Assembly: GCF_000582785.1 (NCBI RefSeq)
Contig: NZ_HG931175.1
Span: 881,720 to 945,719 of the forward strand
Direction of reading: 5' to 3'
Source of the DNA: Candidatus Blastococcus massiliensis AP3
Lineage (GTDB): Bacteria > Actinomycetota > Actinomycetes > Mycobacteriales > Geodermatophilaceae
DNA length: 64,000 nucleotides
This document shows positions 57,596 through 64,000 of the stretch, piece by piece. The notes beneath the pieces were generated by a model. It was not told the origin of the DNA and ran no database searches. It saw nothing but the letters and a program-made list of their open reading frames with translations. A program made the translations under genes and the position numbers. Position 1 is the first letter of the stretch. Each line of letters opens with the position of its first letter.

Positions 57596-59047
57596 TCAGC
57601 CGACCGAGTCGGCGAACTCCTCCAGCGCCGCCGCCAGGGCGCCGTCCACCTTCGCGGTCAGGCGGGTCCCCCCGGCCTCGTGCGCCTCCGCCAGCACCTC
57701 GCCGTCCCGGTGCACGCGGGCGACCAGGTCGCCGCGGTCGTAGGGCACCAGGACGTCGACGTCGACCTCCGGGTGCGGCAGCCGCGCGGCGATCAGCTCG
57801 CGCAGCGTGTCCATGCCGGCACCGGTGCGCGCCGAGACCCACACCGCGCCGGGTAGCGCCTGGCGGAGGGTGAGGATCGCCTCCTCGTCCATGGCGTCGA
57901 CCTTGTTGACGACGATGACCTCGGGCACCGCGGACGCGTCGATGTCCTGGAGCACGACGTGGACCGCGTTGATCTGGCCCAGCGGGTCGGGGTCGGAGCC
58001 GTCGACGACGTGCAGCAGCAGGTCGGCCGCCGCGACCTCCTCGAGCGTCGACCGGAAGGCGTCGACGAGCTGGTGCGGCAGATGCCGGACGAACCCGACG
58101 GTGTCGGTGAGGGTGTACTCGCGGCCGTCCGGGCCCTCGGCGCGGCGCACCGTGGGGTCGAGGGTCGCGAACAGGGCGTTCTCCACCAGTACCCCGGCGC
58201 CGGTCAGCCGGTTGAGCAGGCTGGACTTGCCGGCGTTGGTGTAGCCGGCGATCGCGACGCTGGGGGTCGCGTTGCGGTCGCGGCTGCTCCGCTGCGTGGC
58301 CCGGGCGGTCGCCATGCCGGCGATCTCGCGGCGCAGCTTGCTGACCCGCGACCGGATCCGCCGCCGGTCGGTCTCGATCTTCGTCTCACCCGGGCCTCGG
58401 GTACCGATGCCGCCACCGCCGGCGACCCGGCCACCGGCCTGCCGGGACATCGACTCACCCCAGCCGCGCAGCCGCGGCAGCATGTACTGCATCTGCGCCA
58501 GCTCGACCTGGGCCTTGCCCTCCCGGCTGGTGGCGTGCTGGGCGAAGATGTCGAGGATCAGCGCGGTCCGGTCGACCACCTTGACCTTGAGCACCTTCTC
58601 CAGCTGGTTGAGCTGGCCCGGGGTCAGCTCGCCGTCGCAGATCACCGTGTCGGCGCCGGTGGCGGCCACGATGTCGCGGATCTCGGCGGCCTTGCCGGAG
58701 CCGACGTAGGTGGCCGCGTCGGGCTTGTCGCGGCGCTGGCTCACGGCCTCCAGCACCTGCGAACCGGCGGTCTCGGCCAGGGCGGCCAGCTCGGCGAGCG
58801 AGCGGTCGGCGTCGGCCTGGGTCCCCTCGGTCCAGACGCCGACCAGCACCACACGCTCGAGGCGCAGCTGCCGGTACTCGACCTCGGTGACGTCGGCCAG
58901 CTCGGTCGACAGCCCAGCGACGCGGCGCAGCGCGCCACGGGCCTCGAGGGCGTAGGAACCGGTGGTGTCGTCGGTCTCGTCGCGGCGCGCGGTGGGCGCG
59001 GAGCGGCTCTCGTCGTCGAGCGGCAGGCGTTCGGGGGCGGTCGTCAT
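57596..59047 (-). CDS. hflX: GTPase HflX (483 aa)
   Basis: Ribosome-associated GTPase that splits stalled or hibernating 70S ribosomes. The glycine-rich HflX domain includes VAGGGGIGTRGPGETKIETDRR near 225; the G domain has G1 GYTNAGKSSLLN near 275, G3 DTVGFVRHLP and G4 NKVD. ATG 59047 was chosen over an earlier in-frame ATG at 59095 for family length and a GGAG upstream. Conserved near lexA, dapF and miaA in actinobacteria. Confidence 0.95.
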   Translation of the reverse strand: MTTAPERLPLDDESRSAPTARRDETDDTTGSYALEARGALRRVAGLSTELADVTEVEYRQLRLERVVLVGVWTEGTQADADRSLAELAALAETAGSQVLEAVSQRRDKPDAATYVGSGKAAEIRDIVAATGADTVICDGELTPGQLNQLEKVLKVKVVDRTALILDIFAQHATSREGKAQVELAQMQYMLPRLRGWGESMSRQAGGRVAGGGGIGTRGPGETKIETDRRRIRSRVSKLRREIAGMATARATQRSSRDRNATPSVAIAGYTNAGKSSLLNRLTGAGVLVENALFATLDPTVRRAEGPDGREYTLTDTVGFVRHLPHQLVDAFRSTLEEVAAADLLLHVVDGSDPDPLGQINAVHVVLQDIDASAVPEVIVVNKVDAMDEEAILTLRQALPGAVWVSARTGAGMDTLRELIAARLPHPEVDVDVLVPYDRGDLVARVHRDGEVLAEAHEAGGTRLTAKVDGALAAALEEFADSVG

Positions 59048-59111
59048 CGGCTCCAGAGTGGCACGGTCTTTGGCGACCGTCATGCGAGTTGTCATCGCTG
59101 GGTGCAACGCC

Positions 59112-59639
59112 TCAGGCCTCCGGATGCATCCCGAGGTAGAGGGACCAGCGTTCGGCCCGCGGATCCACCGGGCGGCGGGCGAACTCGTCGAGCAGGCCGT
59201 GCAGCCGGGCGCGGAACTCCGCCAGGTCGTCCGGCGCCAGCCTCAGACCCAGCCGGGAGCTCGACAACCGACGCTCCCCCACCGCGGCGACCTCCTCCAG
59301 GAACGCGGCCAGCATCGGGTCGCGCGCCGGCGGGGTCCGGTCGTCGATGTCCATCAACCAGCTCTTGCCGGTGGCGAGGTAGGGCACCTCCCGCGAGCCG
59401 CGAGTGCCCCGCCGCGCCGGCTGCGCCTCCAGGAAGCCGGTGTCGACGAGGGTGCGCACGTGGTGCAGCACGGTGGCCGGGTTGCGACCGAGTCGCTGCG
59501 CCAGCTCCTTGTTCGTGAGCGGCTCGGAGTAGCACAACCGCAGGATCCGCAGCCGTACCGCGGAGGCCAGCGCTCGGGCCTCGGCGTCGGTGGCCCTGCG
59601 CTTCTCGCCCTGGATGCGCGGCCCGGCCTCCTCCGTCAT
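59112..59639 (-). CDS. ArsR-type winged-helix transcriptional regulator (175 aa)
   Basis: HTH_20/ArsR-like DNA-binding domain about 18-90 (SAVRLRILRLCYSEPLTNKELAQRLGRNPATVLHHVRTL), then a C-terminal domain. Probably represses the divergent MFS exporter gene. TAGCCT lies 6 bp before the ATG, suggesting a leaderless transcript. The operator lies between the genes. Confidence 0.87.
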   Translation of the reverse strand: MTEEAGPRIQGEKRRATDAEARALASAVRLRILRLCYSEPLTNKELAQRLGRNPATVLHHVRTLVDTGFLEAQPARRGTRGSREVPYLATGKSWLMDIDDRTPPARDPMLAAFLEEVAAVGERRLSSSRLGLRLAPDDLAEFRARLHGLLDEFARRPVDPRAERWSLYLGMHPEA

Positions 59640-59667
59640 GGGCTCAGGCTAGGCGACACGGCGCGAG

Positions 59668-59687
59668 TGATTGACATTTCCCAATCA
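59668..59687. promoter_or_regulatory. Divergent promoter/operator between the regulator and MFS gene
   Basis: TGATTG (59668-59673), eight bases, CAATCA (59682-59687). TTGACA at 59671-59676 inside it may be the -35 of the MFS gene, so repressor binding there would block it. Confidence 0.6.
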
Positions 59688-59706
59688 GTGGGCCGACGCT
59701 ACCCCC

Positions 59707-61011
59707 GTGACCACTACCGCCGGCCTGTGGCGCCACCACGACTTCCGGCAGCTCTGGGCCGCGGAGACGGTCAGCCAGGTGGGCACCCAGATCACCCTGC
59801 TCGCCCTGCCGGTGCTGGCGGTCGGCGTCCTCGATGCGACGCCGCTGGAGATGGGCGTGCTCGTCGCGCTGGAGACGGCCGCCTTCCTCGTCATCGGGCT
59901 GCCTGCCGGCGCGTGGGTGGACCGCTGGCGGCGCAAGCGGGTGCTCATGGTCAACGACCTGGTCCGAGCCGCGGCGCTGGCCTCGTTGCCGGTCGCCCAC
60001 CTGCTCGACGCGCTCGCCCTGCCACAGCTGTTCGTGGTCGCCGCGGTCACCGGCACCGCCACCGTGTTCTTCGACGTCGCCTACCAGAGCTATCTGCCCA
60101 CGCTGGTCGCCCGCGACCAGATCGTCGACGGCAACGGGAAGCTCGAGGCCAGTCGCGCGGTCGCGCAGGTCGCCGGCCCCGGCCTCACCGGCGTCCTGCT
60201 GCGCTTCCTTGGACCCCCGCTGCTGATCGCCGCCAACGCGCTGACCTTCCTGCTCTCGGCGTTCTTCATCGCCCGCATCCGGCACGTGGACGTGGTGCCC
60301 GACCGGTCGACCCGGCGCCGGCTGCGCACGGAGATCGCCGAGGGGCTGTCCTTCGTCCTCCGGCACCCACTGCTGCGCCGGATCGTCGCCTGCACCGGCA
60401 CCGCCAACCTCTTCCACTCCATGTCCACGGCACTGCTGGTGCTCTTCGCCCTGCGCACCCTCGGCATCCCGGAGAGCACCCTCGGGCTGGTGCTGTCCGC
60501 CGGCGCCGCGGGCGGCCTCGTCGGCGCGGTGACGGCGGCCCGGTTCGCCCGGCTGGTGGGCGAGGGACGCGCCATCCCCCTCTCGGCGCTCCTGCTGTTG
60601 CCGTTCGCCGCACTCACCCCGCTGGCGGCGGTGGGACCGGCCGAACTGCTGCTCGTCGTCGGCATGTTCGGCTACAGCTGGGCGGTCGTCGCCTACAACG
60701 TCGTGCAGGTCAGCTTCCGCCAGCGCCTGTGCCCACCCGAGCTGCTCGGCCGGATGAACGCCTCCGTCCGCTTCCTCGTCTTCGGCACCATGCCGCTGGG
60801 TGGACTGCTGGGCGGTGTGCTGGGCACCTGGATCGGGGTGGTGCCCACGCTCTGGATCGCCGCGGCCGGCCAGGCACTGGCCGCGGCCTGGGTCGTGACG
60901 AGCCCGCTGATCGGGATGCGTGAACTGCCGGACGCCTGGGACGGCGGCGCGGTACCCGACGACCACCCGGCGCGCGGCGCGGCCGACGTTCCCGCCGGCG
61001 GCCGTGGGTGA
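59707..61011 (+). CDS. MFS exporter (434 aa)
   Basis: Twelve membrane segments. The loop motif DRWRRKRV between TM2 and TM3 is the MFS signature; a second, weaker copy occurs in the second half. Similar to efflux pumps for drugs or siderophores. GTG 59707 gives a protein starting VTTTAGLWRHHDFR; an earlier ATG at 59671 lies inside the operator. Regulated by the divergent winged-helix protein. Confidence 0.86.
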   Translation: MTTTAGLWRHHDFRQLWAAETVSQVGTQITLLALPVLAVGVLDATPLEMGVLVALETAAFLVIGLPAGAWVDRWRRKRVLMVNDLVRAAALASLPVAHLLDALALPQLFVVAAVTGTATVFFDVAYQSYLPTLVARDQIVDGNGKLEASRAVAQVAGPGLTGVLLRFLGPPLLIAANALTFLLSAFFIARIRHVDVVPDRSTRRRLRTEIAEGLSFVLRHPLLRRIVACTGTANLFHSMSTALLVLFALRTLGIPESTLGLVLSAGAAGGLVGAVTAARFARLVGEGRAIPLSALLLLPFAALTPLAAVGPAELLLVVGMFGYSWAVVAYNVVQVSFRQRLCPPELLGRMNASVRFLVFGTMPLGGLLGGVLGTWIGVVPTLWIAAAGQALAAAWVVTSPLIGMRELPDAWDGGAVPDDHPARGAADVPAGGRG

Positions 61012-61065
61012 CCGGCCCGGAGCCGGGTAGGGCCTTGGCGACGCAACCCAGCGAGGAGGTCGGAC

Positions 61066-61272
61066 ATGAGTGGCAGCGGATCCAGCAGTCTCGGCTCGAA
61101 CAGTGAGCTGGAGGACCCCGGCCGGGACCCGGTGGGCATCGGTGGCCCGCCGCGCAACCCGATGGGCGGGGGCGCCGACCAGGACAGCGGCCGCGGGGCG
61201 CCACCCACCCCTCCGGCCACCGACGACGACGACGCGATGGTCCCGACGCCGCCCGACGACGACCGCCGCTGA
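61066..61272 (+). CDS. Small Gly/Ser/Asp-rich hypothetical protein (68 aa)
   Basis: MSGSGSSSLGSNSELEDPGR start and an acidic DDDD end, no hydrophobic segment. ATG 61066 has GAGGAGG six bases upstream, so translation is credible. Low complexity and probably disordered; no family recognised. Ends four bases before the dapF stop on the other strand. Confidence 0.55.
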   Translation: MSGSGSSSLGSNSELEDPGRDPVGIGGPPRNPMGGGADQDSGRGAPPTPPATDDDDAMVPTPPDDDRR

Positions 61273-61276
61273 GGCG

Positions 61277-62149
61277 TCAGTCGCCGAGCCACTCCCGGCA
61301 CAGCGATCCGGCCGACACGAGCACCGCCGGTCCGGTGAGCACCGTGGTCCGGGGGCCGACCTGCACCGACAGGCGACCTCCGGGCACGTCGACGATCACG
61401 GTTCCCTCCCGACGCCCCTCGACCGCGAGCGCGGCGTAGGCCGCGGCGCAGGCACCCGTCCCGCAGGAGCGGGTCTCCCCCACGCCCCGCTCGAACACCC
61501 GCAGCCGCACGTGCTCCCCCGGCTCGAGGACGTTGACCAGTTCGACGTTGACCCCGTCGGGGAACAGCTCCTCGTCGAAGCTGGGCGCAGCGGTCAGGTC
61601 GAGGGTGTCCACGTCCACGTCGGTCAGCGCGGCCAGGTGGGGGTTGCCCATCGAGACGGCGAGCCCGTCGAACGTGCGGCCGTCGAGCTGCGCCGTCCCC
61701 CGACCGAACTCGCGGGCCGGCCCCATGTCGACCCAGTAGCCGCCGTCGGCCGCCGCGCCCACCCGCCGCGGACCGCCGCGGGTGCCGACCAGGACTCCGT
61801 CGGCACACGCGGACCGGTCGAGCAGCCCCTCGGCGACCAGCGCGTGGAGGAACAGCCGGATGCCGTTGCCGCACATCTCCGCGAAGGAACCGTCGGCGTT
61901 GCGGTGGTCCATGAACCACTCGCAGGCCTGCAGGTCGGCGCCCAGGACGGCGGCGGCGTCGGGCACGTGCTCGCTGCGCACCAACCGCAGCACGCCGTCG
62001 CCACCGAGCCCGCCGCGGCGGTCGCACAGCCGGCGCACCATGGCGGCGTCCAGGCGGTCGCCCGGCCACACCGACCCGTCGGGGTCGGGCAGCACGACGA
62101 AGTCGTTCTCGGTGCCGTGCCCGGTCAGCACGCGGGGGGTGGCGGTCAC
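61277..62149 (-). CDS. dapF: Diaminopimelate epimerase (290 aa)
   Basis: Converts LL- to meso-diaminopimelate for lysine and peptidoglycan. Two catalytic cysteines: C93 in E-M-C-G-N-G and C229 in S-C-G-T-G. GTG 62149 overlaps the miaA stop (GTGA), so it is coupled to miaA. Confidence 0.96.
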   Translation of the reverse strand: MTATPRVLTGHGTENDFVVLPDPDGSVWPGDRLDAAMVRRLCDRRGGLGGDGVLRLVRSEHVPDAAAVLGADLQACEWFMDHRNADGSFAEMCGNGIRLFLHALVAEGLLDRSACADGVLVGTRGGPRRVGAAADGGYWVDMGPAREFGRGTAQLDGRTFDGLAVSMGNPHLAALTDVDVDTLDLTAAPSFDEELFPDGVNVELVNVLEPGEHVRLRVFERGVGETRSCGTGACAAAYAALAVEGRREGTVIVDVPGGRLSVQVGPRTTVLTGPAVLVSAGSLCREWLGD

Positions 62150-63069
62150 GGCCCGATCGTACGGTCGGTGATCACGGCGGCGGCGTCGTCGACCAGGCCG
62201 GGAGCGGCGGCGTCGAGCCAGGTGGTGTGCGCGTCGCGGCGGAACCAGGAGCGTTGCCGGCGGACGAAGCGCCGCGTGCTGCTGACGGTCCGCTCACGCG
62301 CCTCCTCCGGGGTCAGCGCCCCGTCGAACTGCGCCAGCACCTGCGCGTAGCCCAGCGCGCGGGACGCCGTCGGCCCCTCCCGGAGGCCGTCGGCGGCCAG
62401 CGCCTCCACCTCCGCGACGAAGCCGGCGGCCCACATGCGCTCGACCCGGGCGGCGACCCGGGCGTCCAGCTCCGCGGGCTCGCGGTCCAGGCCGAGCACG
62501 ACCGCCGGATAGTGCGGCGCGGGCTCCGGCAGCGTGGCGCGGAACGGCCCGCCGGTCAGCTCGACGACCTCGAGGGCGCGCACGATCCGCCGTCCGTTGC
62601 TGGGCAGCACGGCCGCGGCCGCCGCGGGATCGACCTCCGCCAGCCGGGCATGCAGCGCCGCCGGCCCGACCTCGGCCAGCTCGGCCTCCAGGCGAGCACG
62701 CACGGCGGCATCGGTGCCCGGGAAGTCGAGCTCGTCGAGGACGGCGCGCACGTAGAGCCCGGAGCCGCCGACCAGCAGCGGGACGACGCCGGCTGCCCGC
62801 AGCCGGTCGATCTCCGCGCGCGCACGGCGCCGGTACTCGGCCACCGACGCCGGCTCGCGGACGTGCCACAGGTCGAGCAGGTGGTGCGGCACGCCGTCGC
62901 GCTCGGCCTCGTCGGGCTTGGCGGTACCGATGTCCATCCCGCGGTAGAGCTGCATCGAGTCGGCGTTGACCACCTCGCCTCCCAGCCGGTGGGCGAGCGC
63001 CACGGCCAGGGCCGTCTTCCCCGTCGCGGTCGGCCCGACCACCGCGACGACCGGTGGGAGCGCGCTCAC
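62146..63069 (-). CDS. miaA: tRNA dimethylallyltransferase (307 aa)
   Basis: Adds a dimethylallyl group to A37 of tRNAs that read codons starting with U. P-loop G-P-T-A-T-G-K-T at 12-19; [16 protein letters not shown] near 37; the tRNA-binding region [10 protein letters not shown] and [10 protein letters not shown] near 275. GTG 63069 overlaps the stop of the upstream dioxygenase-like gene. Part of the operon with dapF. Confidence 0.96.
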   Translation of the reverse strand: MSALPPVVAVVGPTATGKTALAVALAHRLGGEVVNADSMQLYRGMDIGTAKPDEAERDGVPHHLLDLWHVREPASVAEYRRRARAEIDRLRAAGVVPLLVGGSGLYVRAVLDELDFPGTDAAVRARLEAELAEVGPAALHARLAEVDPAAAAAVLPSNGRRIVRALEVVELTGGPFRATLPEPAPHYPAVVLGLDREPAELDARVAARVERMWAAGFVAEVEALAADGLREGPTASRALGYAQVLAQFDGALTPEEARERTVSSTRRFVRRQRSWFRRDAHTTWLDAAAPGLVDDAAAVITDRTIGP

Positions 63070-63791
63070 CCCGTCGTCCAGTCGGCGACCAGGTAGCCGA
63101 CGCCGAACGGTGCGACGTCGGCATGCAGGCGCCCGGCGACCGCCCGGCCGGTCAGCGCGGCGCCGACCGCCCGCCACACGGGCACGCCGGCGGCGAGCAG
63201 CCGCTCCCCCGCCGTGGGGTCGAGCGCGGCGAGTGCTGCGGCGTCGCCCGCGGCGAGGGACTCGGCGACGCCGGCGTCGAACGGCGCGGCCGCCTCGTCC
63301 AGGTACCCGGGCGCCTTCACGCCTCGCCGGGCGGAGCCGTCGCCCAGCGCGAGCACCCCGACGGGGCCGGCGATCCCGGCCAGCACCCGAGCGAGCTCGT
63401 CCGGGCCCACGCCCACCCGCGCCCCGGAGAAGCCGGCCTCGTCCAGCAGCCAGGCGCCCACGGCGAACACGGGCGGGGCGGTGGAGCCGCCCGCCGCCGG
63501 CGGCCCGGCGAAGGGCACGTCGACGTCCAGGCCGAAGCCGCGCAGGGACGCGACGTCCCCGGCCCCGTACCTCGCTCCGGCGGGAGCCTCCGGGCCCACG
63601 ACGACGACGGTTCCGGGGCCCGCGGCCAGCATCGCCTCGACGGCCGCGGCGCACGCCCGGCGCAGATCGGCCGTCTCCGGGACGGCGCTGATCTCGACCG
63701 CGGGCAGCAGCAGCGGCGCGGCCGGGCAGAAGGCGACGGTCACGCTCCTGGCGTTCCCCCGTTCGGACGGTCCCCCCGCATCGGCACTCAC
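63066..63791 (-). CDS. Class III extradiol dioxygenase-like conserved protein (241 aa)
   Basis: The start [16 protein letters not shown] and the segment VVVVGPEAP resemble LigB/MEMO-type proteins; active-site histidines are not all evident, so enzyme activity is uncertain. It is conserved in front of miaA in actinobacteria. GTG 63791 preceded by GAGG is chosen; a second GTG at 63743 would remove 16 residues. Confidence 0.75.
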   Translation of the reverse strand: MSADAGGPSERGNARSVTVAFCPAAPLLLPAVEISAVPETADLRRACAAAVEAMLAAGPGTVVVVGPEAPAGARYGAGDVASLRGFGLDVDVPFAGPPAAGGSTAPPVFAVGAWLLDEAGFSGARVGVGPDELARVLAGIAGPVGVLALGDGSARRGVKAPGYLDEAAAPFDAGVAESLAAGDAAALAALDPTAGERLLAAGVPVWRAVGAALTGRAVAGRLHADVAPFGVGYLVADWTTG

Positions 63792-63830
63792 GCCCTCAGT
63801 GTTCCCGATGGGACGTGGGACACTGCCGGA

Positions 63831-64000
63831 GTGTCGAGCACGGACAACCCCGTCAGCGGGGCGCAGCAGGCCACTCCACCGGTTGTGGAGACCCCCGACG
63901 TGGCGCAGCCGGAGGTGGAGCAGCCCTCGGCGGCGGTGACGCCGGGGGCGGGCACGCCCGAAGCGCCCACCGCCGGCGAGGCGGCAGCACCCGAGGTCGC
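63831..64000 (+). CDS. N-terminal fragment of a probable DUF349-family protein, cut by the window edge
   Basis: GTG 63831 opens a frame VSSTDNPVSGAQQATPP that is Pro/Ala/Glu/Val-rich and low complexity (PEVEQPSAAV). The reading stays open to the window end. In actinobacteria a DUF349 protein with such a linker start commonly lies divergent to the miaA-dapF operon. No DUF349 domain is visible yet, so the call rests on position. Confidence 0.5.
   Translation, partial: MSSTDNPVSGAQQATPPVVETPDVAQPEVEQPSAAVTPGAGTPEAPTAGEAAAPEV

Overview
The window is about 73% GC. It has actinobacterial gene order (nrdJ-nrdR, lexA, hflX, dapF, miaA), mycobacterial-type SOS boxes and many promoters that seem to drive leaderless mRNAs. 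It looks like a chromosomal segment of a high-GC actinobacterium, most likely Geodermatophilaceae (Blastococcus, Geodermatophilus or Modestobacter type). The genus is inferred from protein flavour only. Layout: 1-9 kb is an accessory, lower-GC segment with a cut-off IS481-type transposase, a small putative immunity gene and a 2617-residue secreted RHS/YD-repeat polymorphic toxin. The toxin carries a Hint-type processing domain and an HNH nuclease tip, and its stop codon overlaps the immunity start (ATGA). 9-19 kb is ordinary chromosome: MBL-fold hydrolase, DEAD-box RNA helicase, membrane protein, esterase, type II NADH dehydrogenase, GGDEF cyclase, SDR, CAP-domain lipoprotein, YihY protein and a coiled-coil protein. 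19.2-21.7 kb is an arsenic/heavy-metal cluster: cadI/arsI divergent from arsR-acr3-arsC. 21.7-31.1 kb holds small conserved proteins, a lipid acyltransferase, lipase-like hydrolases, a tightly overlapped SDR-SDR-APH-IMPase operon and a uridine-kinase-like ATPase. 31.2-32.65 kb is an unusual islet: three small orphan genes separated by three copies of a 27-bp imperfect palindrome. 32.8-39.2 kb is a glycosyl-transfer locus (molybdopterin oxidoreductase, DUF2064 transferase, GT2, membrane glycosyltransferase, sugar epimerase, methyltransferase). 39.3-49 kb has a lipoprotein, an M20D amidohydrolase, a pectinacetylesterase-like lipoprotein, a CopB-type copper ATPase, an AtuA-family protein, a quinone oxidoreductase, an ICMT-like methyltransferase and a RibD/DHFR-like reductase. 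49.3-64 kb is housekeeping: vitamin B12-dependent ribonucleotide reductase with its repressor nrdR, the SOS regulator lexA divergent from a LysM cell-division-inhibitor-like gene, PAP2 phosphatase, hflX, an MFS exporter with its regulator, dapF, miaA, a dioxygenase-like protein and the start of a probable DUF349 gene. How the genes work together: nrdR probably represses itself and nrdJ through two boxes 32 bp apart. LexA probably controls itself and the LysM gene through three SOS boxes in one 210-bp divergent region. ArsR controls metalloid detoxification (ArsC reduces arsenate, ACR3 exports arsenite, CadI/ArsI handles other metal or organoarsenical species). The RHS toxin and immunity gene form a contact- or secretion-dependent competition module. 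The strongest candidates for undescribed biology are the repeat-bracketed orphan-gene islet, the RHS toxin whose Hint domain seems to have lost its nucleophilic cysteine, and the molybdopterin/glycosyltransferase/epimerase locus. No tRNA, rRNA, CRISPR array or riboswitch was recognised.
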